Source: Rurimicrobium sp040387755
Lineage (GTDB): Bacteria > Bacteroidota > Bacteroidia > Chitinophagales > Chitinophagaceae
Direction: 5' to 3'
Length of the DNA: 64,000 nt
Assembly: GCA_040387755.1 (NCBI GenBank)
Contig: JAZKDB010000004.1
Span: 198,049-262,048 of the forward strand
The position numbers and the translations under genes are program-made. Shown here piece after piece: positions 44,881 to 53,854 of this stretch (position 1 is its first letter; every line of letters starts with the position of its first letter). Under the pieces are notes generated by a model, which was not told the origin of the DNA, did no database searches, and saw only the letters and a list, made by a program, of their open reading frames with translations.

Positions 44881-45240
44881 TTAGAAGATCAAACCACCCT
44901 CACGTGCTCCGTCAGCAATCGCTTTCACACGACCATGGTATAGATAACCACCACGATCAAATACGCAATTAGCAATACCTAAAGCTTTAGCTTTTTCAGC
45001 AAGAGATTTACCCACCATTACTGATTTGTCCACCTTATTTGCTGTAGCAGCTTTAATGTCTGCCTGACGTGAATTAGCAGCTACCAAAGTAGTACCATTA
45101 GTATCGTCAATCAATTGTGCATAGATATCGTTGTTACTGCGAAAAACAGACAAACGAGGCTTTAGAGCTGTACCACTTATTTTGGTACGAATGCGCCAGC
45201 GTAATTTCTGGCGACGAACTACTTTATGATCTAATGACAT
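44881..45240 (-). CDS. rplR: 50S ribosomal protein L18
   Basis: A 119-residue protein that binds 5S rRNA with L5. LRWRIRTKISGTALKPRLSV and VFDRGGYLYHGRVKAIADGA are the L18 signature regions. The order rplF-rplR-rpsE is conserved. Confidence 0.95.
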   Translation of the reverse strand: MSLDHKVVRRQKLRWRIRTKISGTALKPRLSVFRSNNDIYAQLIDDTNGTTLVAANSRQADIKAATANKVDKSVMVGKSLAEKAKALGIANCVFDRGGYLYHGRVKAIADGAREGGLIF

Positions 45241-45317
45241 TTTATTTCGTTTTTATTTTTGCGGGCTTCACTTTAAAAAAACAAATGAGCTACCGAGATG
45301 TATTAATGAATAATTTA

Positions 45318-45872
45318 TTATTTACCAGCAGATTTACCAGCTTTACGACGAACGATTTCATCCATATAGCGAACCCCTTTACCTTTGTATGGTTCTGGTT
45401 TGCGCAAGCTACGTAATTTAGCAGCAACCTGACCTAATAATTGTTTGTCAATAGACTCCAATAATATAGTTGGGTTTTTACCTTTCTCAGCAGTAGCAAC
45501 TGCTTTGATTTCTTTAGGTAACTGAAGTATGATATTATGAGAATAACCTAGAGCTAAATCAATTTCCTGACCGGTAACCGTAGCACGGTAACCCACACCC
45601 ACTAACTCAAGATTTTTCTTAAAACCTTCTGTAACACCTACTACCATGTTGGCAATAAGAGAACGGTATAAACCGTGCATTGCACGATGGCGAATTTGAT
45701 CGGTTGGACGAGAAACCTCGATATTACCGTCTTTCTCTTCAATCTTGATATCTCTATCAACATTCAATTTCAATTCACCTTTTGGACCTTTAACAGTCAC
45801 CTCGTTAGAAGGAGAAACTTTAAGCGTAACTCCTGCCGTTACGGGGATTAATTTTTTGCCTATACGTGACAT
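45318..45872 (-). CDS. rplF: 50S ribosomal protein L6
   Basis: A 184-residue protein near the sarcin-ricin loop and factor site. Two similar domains are visible: the start MSRIGKKLIPVTAGV and the C-terminal KPEPYKGKGVRYMDEIVRRK. Confidence 0.95.
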   Translation of the reverse strand: MSRIGKKLIPVTAGVTLKVSPSNEVTVKGPKGELKLNVDRDIKIEEKDGNIEVSRPTDQIRHRAMHGLYRSLIANMVVGVTEGFKKNLELVGVGYRATVTGQEIDLALGYSHNIILQLPKEIKAVATAEKGKNPTILLESIDKQLLGQVAAKLRSLRKPEPYKGKGVRYMDEIVRRKAGKSAGK

Positions 45873-45979
45873 AATTCTTTGTTTAAAAAATGTGTATTTA
45901 TATTGTTTCTTGCCTGACCGGTCAGCCTGTATAGGATGTGGGGCTTAATGTATCAGGACTTGGTAAGCGTAATCTATTC

Positions 45980-46378
45980 TTAGAAAATGTTGCACAAAAC
46001 TTCACCACCAACATTCTGAGCGCGTGCTTCTTTATCTGTCATTACACCTTTAGATGTAGAAACGATAGCGACACCTAATCCGTTCTGTACACGACGAATT
46101 TCTGATGGTTTAGCATATTGACGCAAACCTGGACGGCTCACACGCTCCAAAGTTCTGATGGCAGGCTCTTTAGTAGCAGCATCATATTTCAAAGCTATTT
46201 TAATTAATCCTTGTTTGTTGTCATCTTCAAATTTATATTTTAAGATGTAGCCTTTATCGTAAAGAATTTCAGTAATGCGTTTCTTAACGTTAGAAGCAGG
46301 AATTTCAACAATACGATGTTGCGCCATTTGCGCGTTACGGATACGAGTTAAAAAATCTGCAATTGGATCTGTTACCAT
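45980..46378 (-). CDS. rpsH: 30S ribosomal protein S8
   Basis: A 132-residue 16S-rRNA-binding protein that nucleates the central domain. MVTDPIADFLTRIRNAQMA and the C-terminal GLGVAIVSTSKGVMTDKEA are diagnostic. In E. coli S8 also represses its own operon. Confidence 0.95.
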   Translation of the reverse strand: MVTDPIADFLTRIRNAQMAQHRIVEIPASNVKKRITEILYDKGYILKYKFEDDNKQGLIKIALKYDAATKEPAIRTLERVSRPGLRQYAKPSEIRRVQNGLGVAIVSTSKGVMTDKEARAQNVGGEVLCNIF

Positions 46379-46466
46379 TTTTGTGTTTGTTCTTTAATAA
46401 TGAAATAATTGTTACTGGTTTCAGAAAGGGATGCTTACTGACCTCGAAACTAAAAATTTGCTGTGC

Positions 46467-46736
46467 TTACCAGCTGGCTTTTTTAACGCCCGGGATTTTA
46501 CCATCCAATGCCATGTCACGGAAAATGTTACGGCACATACCGAAGTAGCGCATGTAACCTTTCGGACGACCTGTCAGTTGGCAACGGTTTTTAAGACGTA
46601 CCGGAGAAGCATTTTTTGGAAGCAAATCCAAAGCTGCATAATCACCGGCTGCTTTCAAAGCAGCACGTTTTTCAGCGTACTGAGCAACCATTTTTTCGCG
46701 TTTGCGTTGGCGTGCTTTTATCGATTCTCTTGCCAT
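46467..46736 (-). CDS. rpsN: 30S ribosomal protein S14 (zinc-independent form)
   Basis: An 89-residue protein ending with RNIFRDMALDGKIPGVKKASW (shown as FRDMALDGKIPGVKKASW). The zinc-form CxxC pairs are absent; only isolated Cys residues in RCQLTGRPKGYMRYFGMC are seen. This is therefore the longer, C-minus form. It is 3 bases downstream of rplE. Confidence 0.94.
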   Translation of the reverse strand: MARESIKARQRKREKMVAQYAEKRAALKAAGDYAALDLLPKNASPVRLKNRCQLTGRPKGYMRYFGMCRNIFRDMALDGKIPGVKKASW

Positions 46737-46739
46737 AAA

Positions 46740-47315
46740 TTAGTTGTTATCTTTTTTAATATTTTTGAAAGGCATACCTAATTCTTTCAACAATTCGTAT
46801 GCTTCTTCATTAGTACGTGCAGTAGTTACGAAAGTGATATCCATTCCGGTAATACGATTCAATTTATCGATATTAATCTCCGGGAAGATGATTTGCTCAG
46901 TAACACCCATTGTGTAGTTACCGCGACCATCAAAAGATTTTTCGTTGATACCTTTGAAATCACGAACACGTGGCAAAGAAACTGCGACAAAACGATCAAG
47001 AAAATCGTACATATTAGTGCTGCGCAATGTAACACGGCAACCAATAGGCATTGCTTTACGCAATTTGAAGTTAGATATATCTTTCGTTGACATAGTTGCT
47101 ACAGCTTTCTGACCAGAGATATTGGTCATTTCATTGATAGCATCGTCAATTAATTTCTTATCTGAAGTGGATCCTTTAACACCTTGGTTCAAACAAATTT
47201 TCACTAGGCGTGGGCACTGCATTACAGATTTGTAACCAAACTTTTTCATCAAAGCCGGCACAACTTCGTCTTTATATTTAGACTGTAATCTTGGAGTATA
47301 TGTTGCTGTTGACAT
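46740..47315 (-). CDS. rplE: 50S ribosomal protein L5
   Basis: A 191-residue 5S-rRNA-binding protein. KFGYKSVMQCPRLVKICLNQ and RTNEEAYELLKELGMPFKN are typical. Its start ATG overlaps the rplX stop by one base (TAATG), indicating translational coupling. Confidence 0.95.
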   Translation of the reverse strand: MSTATYTPRLQSKYKDEVVPALMKKFGYKSVMQCPRLVKICLNQGVKGSTSDKKLIDDAINEMTNISGQKAVATMSTKDISNFKLRKAMPIGCRVTLRSTNMYDFLDRFVAVSLPRVRDFKGINEKSFDGRGNYTMGVTEQIIFPEINIDKLNRITGMDITFVTTARTNEEAYELLKELGMPFKNIKKDNN

Positions 47316-47653
47316 TATTTAATTACCTCCCCTGTTTTTTTGGATACACGAATAAAAGTACCTTCTTTTCTTTCACGCTTGATACGAACAGGTGCTTTAG
47401 CTTTAGCATCCCATAACATTACGTTAGAGATGTTAATTGGTGCCTCTTGTTTAACAATACCGCCCTGAGGGTTCTGAGCGTTTGGCTTCAAGTGTTTAGT
47501 GATGATGTTAACACCCTCAATAAGCACAAGGCCCTTTTGAGGATATACAGCCTGAACCACACGAGGGGTGCTGCGATCTTTATCATCACCGGCGATTACG
47601 ACAATACTATCGCCTTTCTTGATATTAAATTTAGGTTGAAATCTCTTTTTCAC
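47315..47653 (-). CDS. rplX: 50S ribosomal protein L24
   Basis: A 112-residue assembly-initiating protein with the KOW motif KKGDSIVVIAGDDKDRSTPR. Its TAA shares a base with the rplE ATG (47315), so translation is coupled. Confidence 0.95.
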   Translation of the reverse strand: MKKRFQPKFNIKKGDSIVVIAGDDKDRSTPRVVQAVYPQKGLVLIEGVNIITKHLKPNAQNPQGGIVKQEAPINISNVMLWDAKAKAPVRIKRERKEGTFIRVSKKTGEVIK

Positions 47654-47719
47654 TGCTTATATTATTAAGTTATCGTACAGTCGTTTTTCCAAATGGGCTG
47701 CGAAGGTACAACATATATT

Positions 47720-48088
47720 TTACAATACCTCTGGTGCGAGGGAAACAATTTTCATATATCCCTTATCACGCAATTCGCGGGCTACCGGGCCGAAGATACG
47801 AGTACCACGTGGGTCATCAGAGTTGTTAAGCAATACCACTGCATTGTCATCGAAGTTGATATAAGAACCATCTTTACGACGCAATTTGTTTTTGGTACGT
47901 ACAATAACTGCTTTGGAAACGGTTCCTTTTTTCATGTTACCGCCTGGCAAAGAGTCTTTTACAGTAACAACGATTTTATCGCCAATACCTGCATACGCCT
48001 GACCTGAATTTCCCAACACGCGAATGCACAATACTTCTTTGGCACCACTGTTGTCGGCTACACTGAGCCTAGATTCTTGTTGTATCAT
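47720..48088 (-). CDS. rplN: 50S ribosomal protein L14
   Basis: A 122-residue core protein starting MIQQESRLSVADNSGAKEVL. RVLGNSGQAYAGIGDKIVV is typical. It is followed by rplX after a 66-base gap. Confidence 0.96.
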   Translation of the reverse strand: MIQQESRLSVADNSGAKEVLCIRVLGNSGQAYAGIGDKIVVTVKDSLPGGNMKKGTVSKAVIVRTKNKLRRKDGSYINFDDNAVVLLNNSDDPRGTRIFGPVARELRDKGYMKIVSLAPEVL

Positions 48089-48100
48089 CTTTAAATAAGA

Positions 48101-48367
48101 TTACTTAGCTTTTTCAATAATTTCTACTAAACGCCAGCATTTGTTTTTGCTCAAAGGGCGAGTTTCCATAATGCGCACAACATCACCAATACCGGCTTTG
48201 TTTTCTTCATCGTGCGCCATAAATTTGGTCGTTTTTTTAACGAACTTACCGTATAGCGGGTGTTTAATTTTACGCTCTACAGTTACAGTGATGCTTTTTG
48301 ACATCTTGTCGCTGCGAACGATACCGATACGCGATTTTCTACTTTTTCTTACTATCGTAGTTGACAT
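48101..48367 (-). CDS. rpsQ: 30S ribosomal protein S17
   Basis: An 88-residue protein of the OB-fold S17 family, with SDKMSKSITVTVERKIKHPL and the C-terminal NKAGIGDVVRIMETRPLSKNK. It is 12 bases upstream of rplN. Confidence 0.95.
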   Translation of the reverse strand: MSTTIVRKSRKSRIGIVRSDKMSKSITVTVERKIKHPLYGKFVKKTTKFMAHDEENKAGIGDVVRIMETRPLSKNKCWRLVEIIEKAK

Positions 48368-48384
48368 CTCTTAAAATATTAATT

Positions 48385-48591
48385 TTAGATACCTGCTTTT
48401 CTTTTTGATTGCTCAGTCTTAAGACGAGCTACTTCGCGGCGGAGTGAACGGATAGTAAGCGGGTTTTCTATCGGATTCACAGCGTGGCTGAATGTTAGTC
48501 TTTTCAACTGCAATTCAGTTTCAGCTACCTTATCGGCTAAGCCTTGACCATCGAGCGAGCGATAATCTTCCTTTTTTGCTTGTTTTGCCAT
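48385..48591 (-). CDS. rpmC: 50S ribosomal protein L29
   Basis: A 68-residue helical protein near the tunnel exit. ELQLKRLTFSHAVNPIENPL and IRSLRREVARLKTEQSKRK are the two-helix signature. A 117-base gap separates it from rplP. Confidence 0.93.
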   Translation of the reverse strand: MAKQAKKEDYRSLDGQGLADKVAETELQLKRLTFSHAVNPIENPLTIRSLRREVARLKTEQSKRKAGI

Positions 48592-48708
48592 TGTTTTGTG
48601 TATTTAGTATTGCAAAATTCTTATTGAAAATCAACAGACAATTGCTACTTTTATTAAAAAATATGTTGTAATTCCACAGCTTTCAGTTAAGGAAGGCTGG
48701 TTATTATA
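48592..48708 (-). other. rpmC-rplP spacer with weak hairpin
   Basis: The widest gap inside the S10 part of the operon. It contains an 8-bp stem with one G-U (48677-48684 with 48692-48699). No TAnnTTTG match is clear on the minus strand, so an internal promoter is not supported. Confidence 0.4.
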
Positions 48709-49134
48709 TTATGCTTCTGCTGCGTAATCTCTGCGAGTCACAAATTTTGTTGCTATTGGCAATTTTTGTGCTGCCAATTCCATTGCTTCTTGTGCAACTT
48801 TTGCAGAAACGCCCTCAATTTCAAACAAAATACGTCCTGGCTTAACTACAGCTGCCCAATATTCAAGACTACCTTTACCTTTACCCATACGCACTTCGGC
48901 TGGTTTGTTGGTAATTGGTTTGTCAGGGAAAATACGAATCCAAACATTACCCTCACGTTTCATATGACGAGTCATAGTTTGACGTGCAGCTTCAATCTGA
49001 CGGTTAGTAATCCATTTTGGTTCTAAAGCTTTGAGGCCAAATGAACCGAAGGCGATAGTTGCTCCACGTTGAGCGTTTCCTCTGATTCGGCCTTTGTGGG
49101 CTTTCCTGTGTTTTGCTTTTTTTGGCTGTAACAT
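48709..49134 (-). CDS. rplP: 50S ribosomal protein L16
   Basis: A 141-residue protein at the tRNA binding sites. MLQPKKAKHRKAHKGRIRG and RHMKREGNVWIRIFPDKPI (family motifs) are visible. Confidence 0.96.
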   Translation of the reverse strand: MLQPKKAKHRKAHKGRIRGNAQRGATIAFGSFGLKALEPKWITNRQIEAARQTMTRHMKREGNVWIRIFPDKPITNKPAEVRMGKGKGSLEYWAAVVKPGRILFEIEGVSAKVAQEAMELAAQKLPIATKFVTRRDYAAEA

Positions 49135-49189
49135 GGTTACAATATTTTATTAATAGTGTTGTCTAAAAATTATTTTCTTTACTCACAAC

Positions 49190-49993
49190 TTAGTTGCGTG
49201 GAGCACCGCCTCTGTTGCCACCACCACCACGGCGTTCACCAGCTGGTTTTCTGTCGCCACCACGGCCACCACCTCTGCGGTCATCACCCTGGAAAGCTGC
49301 TGCACGAGATCCGTTACCTTTTGCTTCAGTACCTGCTGCAAAGTTTGGATTCAAGTCTCTTTTACCTAAAACCTCACCTTTACAAATCCACACTTTGATA
49401 CCGATTTTACCATAAACAGTCATTGCATATACAGATGCATAATCAATGTCCATACGGAAAGTATGCAATGGTGTACGTCCTTGTTTAAACTCTTCAGAAC
49501 GAGCGATCTCAGCACCACCCAAACGACCACCAACTTTTACTTTAATTCCTTCTGCACCCATTCTCATAGCAGTAGTAATTGCCATTTTGATTGCGCGTTT
49601 GAAGCTAACACGACCTTCGATCTGACGGGCAATTGTTTCACCAACAATCATTGCGTCAAGCTCAGGACGGCGAATTTCCATAATGTTGATCTGAACGTCC
49701 TCTTTATGAGTAAGTTTTTTCAACTCTTCTTTAATACGGTCAACCTCTGTACCGCCTTTACCAATGATGATACCAGGCTTAGAAGTATGAATCGTAATAA
49801 TCAGTTTTGCCAATGTGCGCTCGATAACAATACGGCTGATACCACCTTTGTTGATACGTGCAGCGAGGTAAGTACGGATTTTATGATCTTCAACAAGTTT
49901 CTGACCAAAATCTTTTTTCTCACCATACCACATAGAATCCCATCCGCGGATGATACCTAACCTGTTACCAATAGGATTTGCTTTTTGACCCAT
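49190..49993 (-). CDS. rpsC: 30S ribosomal protein S3 with RGG-rich tail
   Basis: A 267-residue protein with an N-terminal KH domain (GKGGTEVDRIKEELKKL region) and the S3 C-terminal domain. The last ~45 residues are Arg/Gly-rich, with RRGGGRGGDRK and RRGGGGNRGGAPRN, an RGG-like extension absent from the E. coli protein. S3 lines the mRNA entry site and binds RNA. Confidence 0.95.
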   Translation of the reverse strand: MGQKANPIGNRLGIIRGWDSMWYGEKKDFGQKLVEDHKIRTYLAARINKGGISRIVIERTLAKLIITIHTSKPGIIIGKGGTEVDRIKEELKKLTHKEDVQINIMEIRRPELDAMIVGETIARQIEGRVSFKRAIKMAITTAMRMGAEGIKVKVGGRLGGAEIARSEEFKQGRTPLHTFRMDIDYASVYAMTVYGKIGIKVWICKGEVLGKRDLNPNFAAGTEAKGNGSRAAAFQGDDRRGGGRGGDRKPAGERRGGGGNRGGAPRN

Positions 49994-50023
49994 TCTACTT
50001 TATATTATTGAATGTTGAATTAA

Positions 50024-50383
50024 TTAGTTTTGACTAGTTTGAGTGCGACCATCTACTACAATAGTTACATGGTTGCTACGCTTGCGCAAACGATATGCAC
50101 GGCCCTGAGGGGCTGGGTTCATACGTTTAAGTGTGCGTCCGCAATCCACGAAGATTGTTTTTACATACAAGTTTGCTTCAATCACGTCTACACCTTCATT
50201 TTTCAATCTCCAGTTGGCGATTGCGCTCAAAAGGAGTTTTTCCAAAGGCACCGATGGGTGTTTGGCACTGAACTTAAGGGTGTTCAACGCTTGTTCTACA
50301 TTCATACCACGAATCAAATCGGCCAACAGGCGCATTTTGCGTGGGGACGTAGGTTGATTATTTAAGCGAGCTACAGCTTCCAT
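50024..50383 (-). CDS. rplV: 50S ribosomal protein L22
   Basis: A 119-residue protein reaching into the exit tunnel. LNNQPTSPRKMRLLADLIRG and RTLKRMNPAPQGRAYRLRKR are conserved. Confidence 0.95.
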   Translation of the reverse strand: MEAVARLNNQPTSPRKMRLLADLIRGMNVEQALNTLKFSAKHPSVPLEKLLLSAIANWRLKNEGVDVIEANLYVKTIFVDCGRTLKRMNPAPQGRAYRLRKRSNHVTIVVDGRTQTSQN

Positions 50384-50461
50384 TATAAAAGTTGTTCTTT
50401 ATTAAGTTGGCACTTCCAGAAGAAAGATACCGTTGTTATTATTGAAAAAATTTGTTTCTTA

Positions 50462-50728
50462 CTATTTGCTTCCGCTATGTCCTTTGAAATTGCGTGTTGG
50501 TGCAAATTCTCCAAGCTTGTGGCCTACCATATATTCTGTTACATAAACAGGAATAAATTTGTTGCCATTGTGTACTGCGAATGTTTGACCTACAAAATCC
50601 GGAGTGATAGTAGAGCGACGGCTCCAAGTTTTAACTACACCTTTTTTTGCTTTACCTTCTGCAATAGCCAGCACTTTGCTTTCTAATTTTGCATCTACGT
50701 AAGGTCCTTTACTAACTGAACGAGCCAT
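50462..50728 (-). CDS. rpsS: 30S ribosomal protein S19
   Basis: An 88-residue protein starting MARSVSKGPYVDAKLESK. WSRRSTITPDFVGQTFAVHN and GHKLGEFAPTRNFKGHSG are diagnostic. Confidence 0.96.
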   Translation of the reverse strand: MARSVSKGPYVDAKLESKVLAIAEGKAKKGVVKTWSRRSTITPDFVGQTFAVHNGNKFIPVYVTEYMVGHKLGEFAPTRNFKGHSGSK

Positions 50729-50821
50729 TTTCTATTTTTATTTTAATAATGAATGTTGATTTGCAATATTGCCATTTTAACGAATCACTGTTATACTATC
50801 TTTATGCTAGCCTGTAATTAA

Positions 50822-51652
50822 CTAGAGTTTTTTACCATTTTTGCGTTGGATAATCAATTTATCCGACCCTTTTTGCTTACGGGTTTTTTCACCTTTAGCA
50901 TATTTACCATTACGGCTACGTGGATGTCCACCAGAAGAACGGCCTTCACCACCACCCATCGGGTGATCTACTGGGTTCATCGCTACCCCTCTTGTACGTG
51001 GGCGAATACCTTTCCAACGGTTACGACCAGCTTTACCCATAGATTGAAGCTGATGGTCACTGTTAGATACAGTACCTACTGTAGCCATACAGTTAATCAA
51101 TACTTTACGCAATTCGCCGGAAGGCATTTTGAGTACAGCATATTTTTCTTCTTTGTTCGCTAGTTGTGCAGATGTACCTGCAGAACGAGCCATTGAACCA
51201 CCTTTACCAGGTTGTAATTCAATATTATGAACCGTTGTACCCAATGGCATGTTTTTCAACAAAAGCGCATTACCAACTTCCGGAGCAACAGCATCACCAC
51301 TGATTACTTTTGTACCTACTTCAAGTCCTTGAGGAGCAATGATGTAACGTTTTTCACCATCAGCATAAGCCAATAAAGCAATAAACGCGGTACGGTTTGG
51401 ATCATACTCGATTGATTTCACTGTAGCAGGAATATTTTTCTTGCTGCGTTTGAAATCAATGATACGGTATTTAGTTTTGTTACCACCACCGATATAGCGC
51501 ATAGCGCGGCGACCTTGAAAGTTACGACCGCCAGTACCTGGCAATGCTTCAAGCAAGCTTTTCTCGGGAACATTGGTCGTTATTTCTGCGTATGCGTTAC
51601 CAACTCTCCAACGGGTACCGGCTGTGACCGGTTTGTATTTACGTAATGCCAT
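50822..51652 (-). CDS. rplB: 50S ribosomal protein L2
   Basis: A 276-residue protein essential for peptidyl transfer and subunit joining. YKPVTAGTRWRVGNAYAEI, RYIIAPQGLEVGTKVISGD and the C-terminal GVAMNPVDHPMGGGEGRSSG are characteristic. Confidence 0.96.
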   Translation of the reverse strand: MALRKYKPVTAGTRWRVGNAYAEITTNVPEKSLLEALPGTGGRNFQGRRAMRYIGGGNKTKYRIIDFKRSKKNIPATVKSIEYDPNRTAFIALLAYADGEKRYIIAPQGLEVGTKVISGDAVAPEVGNALLLKNMPLGTTVHNIELQPGKGGSMARSAGTSAQLANKEEKYAVLKMPSGELRKVLINCMATVGTVSNSDHQLQSMGKAGRNRWKGIRPRTRGVAMNPVDHPMGGGEGRSSGGHPRSRNGKYAKGEKTRKQKGSDKLIIQRKNGKKL

Positions 51653-51712
51653 TTTAGTTTTTATTAAGTTGTTCAGTTGCTTTTGGTTACAAAAACTTCT
51701 TTACGTCTATTA

Positions 51713-52009
51713 TTACATTGAAAAAAGATCAATTGAATCGCCTTCTGCTACAGTTACTGTTGCTTTCTTGTATGCTGGCTTCATTCCCTGAAGAATACCA
51801 GTTTTTGTCATACGATTCTTTTGTTTACCAGGAACCACAGAAGTGTTTACATCGATTACTTTTACGTTGTAAAAGCCTTCAACAGCAGTTTTGACTTCAA
51901 GCTTATTTGCTTTTCTGTCTACCATAAATGTATAGCGTCTGCTGCTTTCCATTTGGGCATTTGCTTTTTCTGTAAGTACTGGCTTAATTAATACGTCAGC
52001 AGGTTTCAT
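51713..52009 (-). CDS. rplW: 50S ribosomal protein L23
   Basis: A 98-residue tunnel-exit protein that docks SRP and trigger factor. KPVLTEKANAQMESSRRYT and NKLEVKTAVEGFYNVKVIDV fit L23. Confidence 0.94.
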   Translation of the reverse strand: MKPADVLIKPVLTEKANAQMESSRRYTFMVDRKANKLEVKTAVEGFYNVKVIDVNTSVVPGKQKNRMTKTGILQGMKPAYKKATVTVAEGDSIDLFSM

Positions 52010-52056
52010 ATTGCTTTATTATTTTCGAGTTTCGAAAAATTATTTCTTTTGTTATT

Positions 52057-52698
52057 CTATGCTTCTACTACTTCAATCGCCTCTTCTGTAAAAAACTTTG
52101 CAGTGCTTTCAGTAAAGATGATCATACTGGCATTTACCAAATCATAAGTGTTCATATCGCTCAAAACAACAGTTTTGTTGCTTTGAATGTTACGTGCGCT
52201 CAGGTAAACATTTGTATCATACTCAGGCAATACCAACAAGGTTTTACGCGCATTTTTTGACACATTACCCAAAACATCAATAAACATTTTTGTTTTTGGT
52301 GTTTCTACGTTGAAGTCTTCAACAACAACGATTTGGCTGGCACGTGCTTTGTGTGACAAGGCAGATATTTTAGCCAAATCTTTCACTTTGCGGTTCAATT
52401 TGATGCTGTAACCGTGAGGTTTTGGACCATTGATGGTACCACCACCTTTATACAACGGGTTACGGATATTACCTTTACGGGCGCCACCTGTACCCTTTTG
52501 TTTGTGCAATTTCTTGCTTGAACCTTTTACTTCAGCACGTGTTTTTGTGCTGTGAAGACCGAGGCGTTGTGCTGCACGATATTGTTTAACAGCCAAGTAG
52601 ATTACGTGGTCGTTTGGCTCAATGTTGAAGATATCTTCTGGAAGTTCAACCTTACGGCCTGTTACTTCACCTTTGCTATTTAATACGTCGAGTTGCAT
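52057..52698 (-). CDS. rplD: 50S ribosomal protein L4
   Basis: A 213-residue protein at the tunnel constriction. GLHSTKTRAEVKGSSKKLHK, QKGTGGARKGNIRNPLYKGG and GPKPHGYSIKLNRKVKDLA are family-specific. In E. coli L4 represses this operon. Confidence 0.95.
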   Translation of the reverse strand: MQLDVLNSKGEVTGRKVELPEDIFNIEPNDHVIYLAVKQYRAAQRLGLHSTKTRAEVKGSSKKLHKQKGTGGARKGNIRNPLYKGGGTINGPKPHGYSIKLNRKVKDLAKISALSHKARASQIVVVEDFNVETPKTKMFIDVLGNVSKNARKTLLVLPEYDTNVYLSARNIQSNKTVVLSDMNTYDLVNASMIIFTESTAKFFTEEAIEVVEA

Positions 52699-52707
52699 GG
52701 CTCTTGA

Positions 52708-53325
52708 TTAATTCTGGATTAAAACGATAGAACCGTTGTGACCTGGTACTGAACCGCTGATCAAAATGTAGTTCTGTTCTGGAAATATTTTTACTACGCG
52801 TAGTGCTTTTACTTTTACACTGTCGCCACCCATACGGCCTGCCATACGCATACCTTTGAATACACGGCTAGGGTAAGACGAGCCACCAATAGAACCTGGT
52901 GCACGTTGACGGTCATGCTGACCATGAGTTGCCTCACCGACACCACTAAATCCGTGACGTTTAACAACGCCTTGGAAACCTTTACCTTTGGTTGTGCCTA
53001 TTACGCTAACTTTTTCGCCTTCAGCGAAGATGTCGCAAGTGATGGATTCACCGAGTTGTTTTGAGATGGAACAGTTACGAAGTTCTTTGACTACAGACTT
53101 AGGCGTAGTGTTTGCCTTAGTGAAGTGATTGATTTGAGCTTTTGGCGTATTTTTTTCTTTAGCTTCGCCGTAAGCAATCTGTAGCGCGTCATATCCGTCA
53201 GAGTCGACGGTCTTAATTTGCGTTACCACACAAGGTCCAGCTTCGATGATGGTACAAGCTGTTTGCTTACCATTCGGCTCGAATATGCTGGTCATACCGA
53301 TTTTTTTACCTATAATACCTTTCAT
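52708..53325 (-). CDS. rplC: 50S ribosomal protein L3
   Basis: A 205-residue assembly-initiating protein starting MKGIIGKKIGMTSIFEPNG. ATHGQHDRQRAPGSIGGSS and RVFKGMRMAGRMGGDSVKV are diagnostic. A longer frame runs to 53391, but the ATG at 53325 gives the family's usual N-terminus and length. Confidence 0.95.
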   Translation of the reverse strand: MKGIIGKKIGMTSIFEPNGKQTACTIIEAGPCVVTQIKTVDSDGYDALQIAYGEAKEKNTPKAQINHFTKANTTPKSVVKELRNCSISKQLGESITCDIFAEGEKVSVIGTTKGKGFQGVVKRHGFSGVGEATHGQHDRQRAPGSIGGSSYPSRVFKGMRMAGRMGGDSVKVKALRVVKIFPEQNYILISGSVPGHNGSIVLIQN

Positions 53326-53478
53326 TTTCTTATATTTTGAACCAAGCGCCTGATTGTCTTTGTGTGGACCAGGATTGGTGTTTTTCTTCAAAAAACTAAA
53401 GAACTTTTTATTCTTCTTTTCACTCCTTAGAAAATAGCCGACCTTAAGTCATTTATTTTCAATTTTTTATTTCTGCTG

Positions 53479-53784
53479 TTATGCTTTGATTTCTACTTCA
53501 ACACCGCTTGGCAGGTCTAATTTCGAAAGGGCATCAACTGTACGCGATGAAGATGTATAAATATCTAACAAACGCTTGTGTGTGCACAATTGGAATTGCT
53601 CACGCGATTTTTTGTTTACGTGAGGCGAGCGCAACACGGTAAATATTTTCTTCTCTGTAGGCAATGGGATAGGTCCTGTAACGACTGCTCCTGTATTGCG
53701 CACTGTTTTTACGATTTTATCTGCTGATTTATCAACTAGATTGTGATCGTATGATTTCAGTTTGATTCTGATGCGTTGAGACAT
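53479..53784 (-). CDS. rpsJ: 30S ribosomal protein S10
   Basis: A 101-residue first gene of the operon. RIRIKLKSYDHNLVDKSADK and LPTEKKIFTVLRSPHVNKKS match S10. Usual upstream neighbours rpsL, rpsG and fusA are absent, because a tRNA and other genes lie upstream. The promoter ends about 40 bases before the start. Confidence 0.95.
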   Translation of the reverse strand: MSQRIRIKLKSYDHNLVDKSADKIVKTVRNTGAVVTGPIPLPTEKKIFTVLRSPHVNKKSREQFQLCTHKRLLDIYTSSSRTVDALSKLDLPSGVEVEIKA

Positions 53785-53823
53785 AAATTCAAATAGCTTT
53801 ATCCGTCAAAAAATTTCGGACTG

Positions 53824-53854
53824 CAAAGGTAAGGGCAATTTTCTTTCTACCAAA
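53824..53854 (-). promoter_or_regulatory. promoter of the S10-spc ribosomal operon
   Basis: On the minus strand TTTG, 19 bases and then TACCTTTG match the Bacteroidota TTTG-N19-TAnnTTTG consensus exactly. Transcription should begin near 53818, giving a leader of about 33 bases. It is the only convincing promoter before the 23 genes. Confidence 0.75.

Noticed and set aside
53785..53820. S10-leader attenuator
   Set aside because: The leader is only about 33 bases, too short for the known L4-binding structure.
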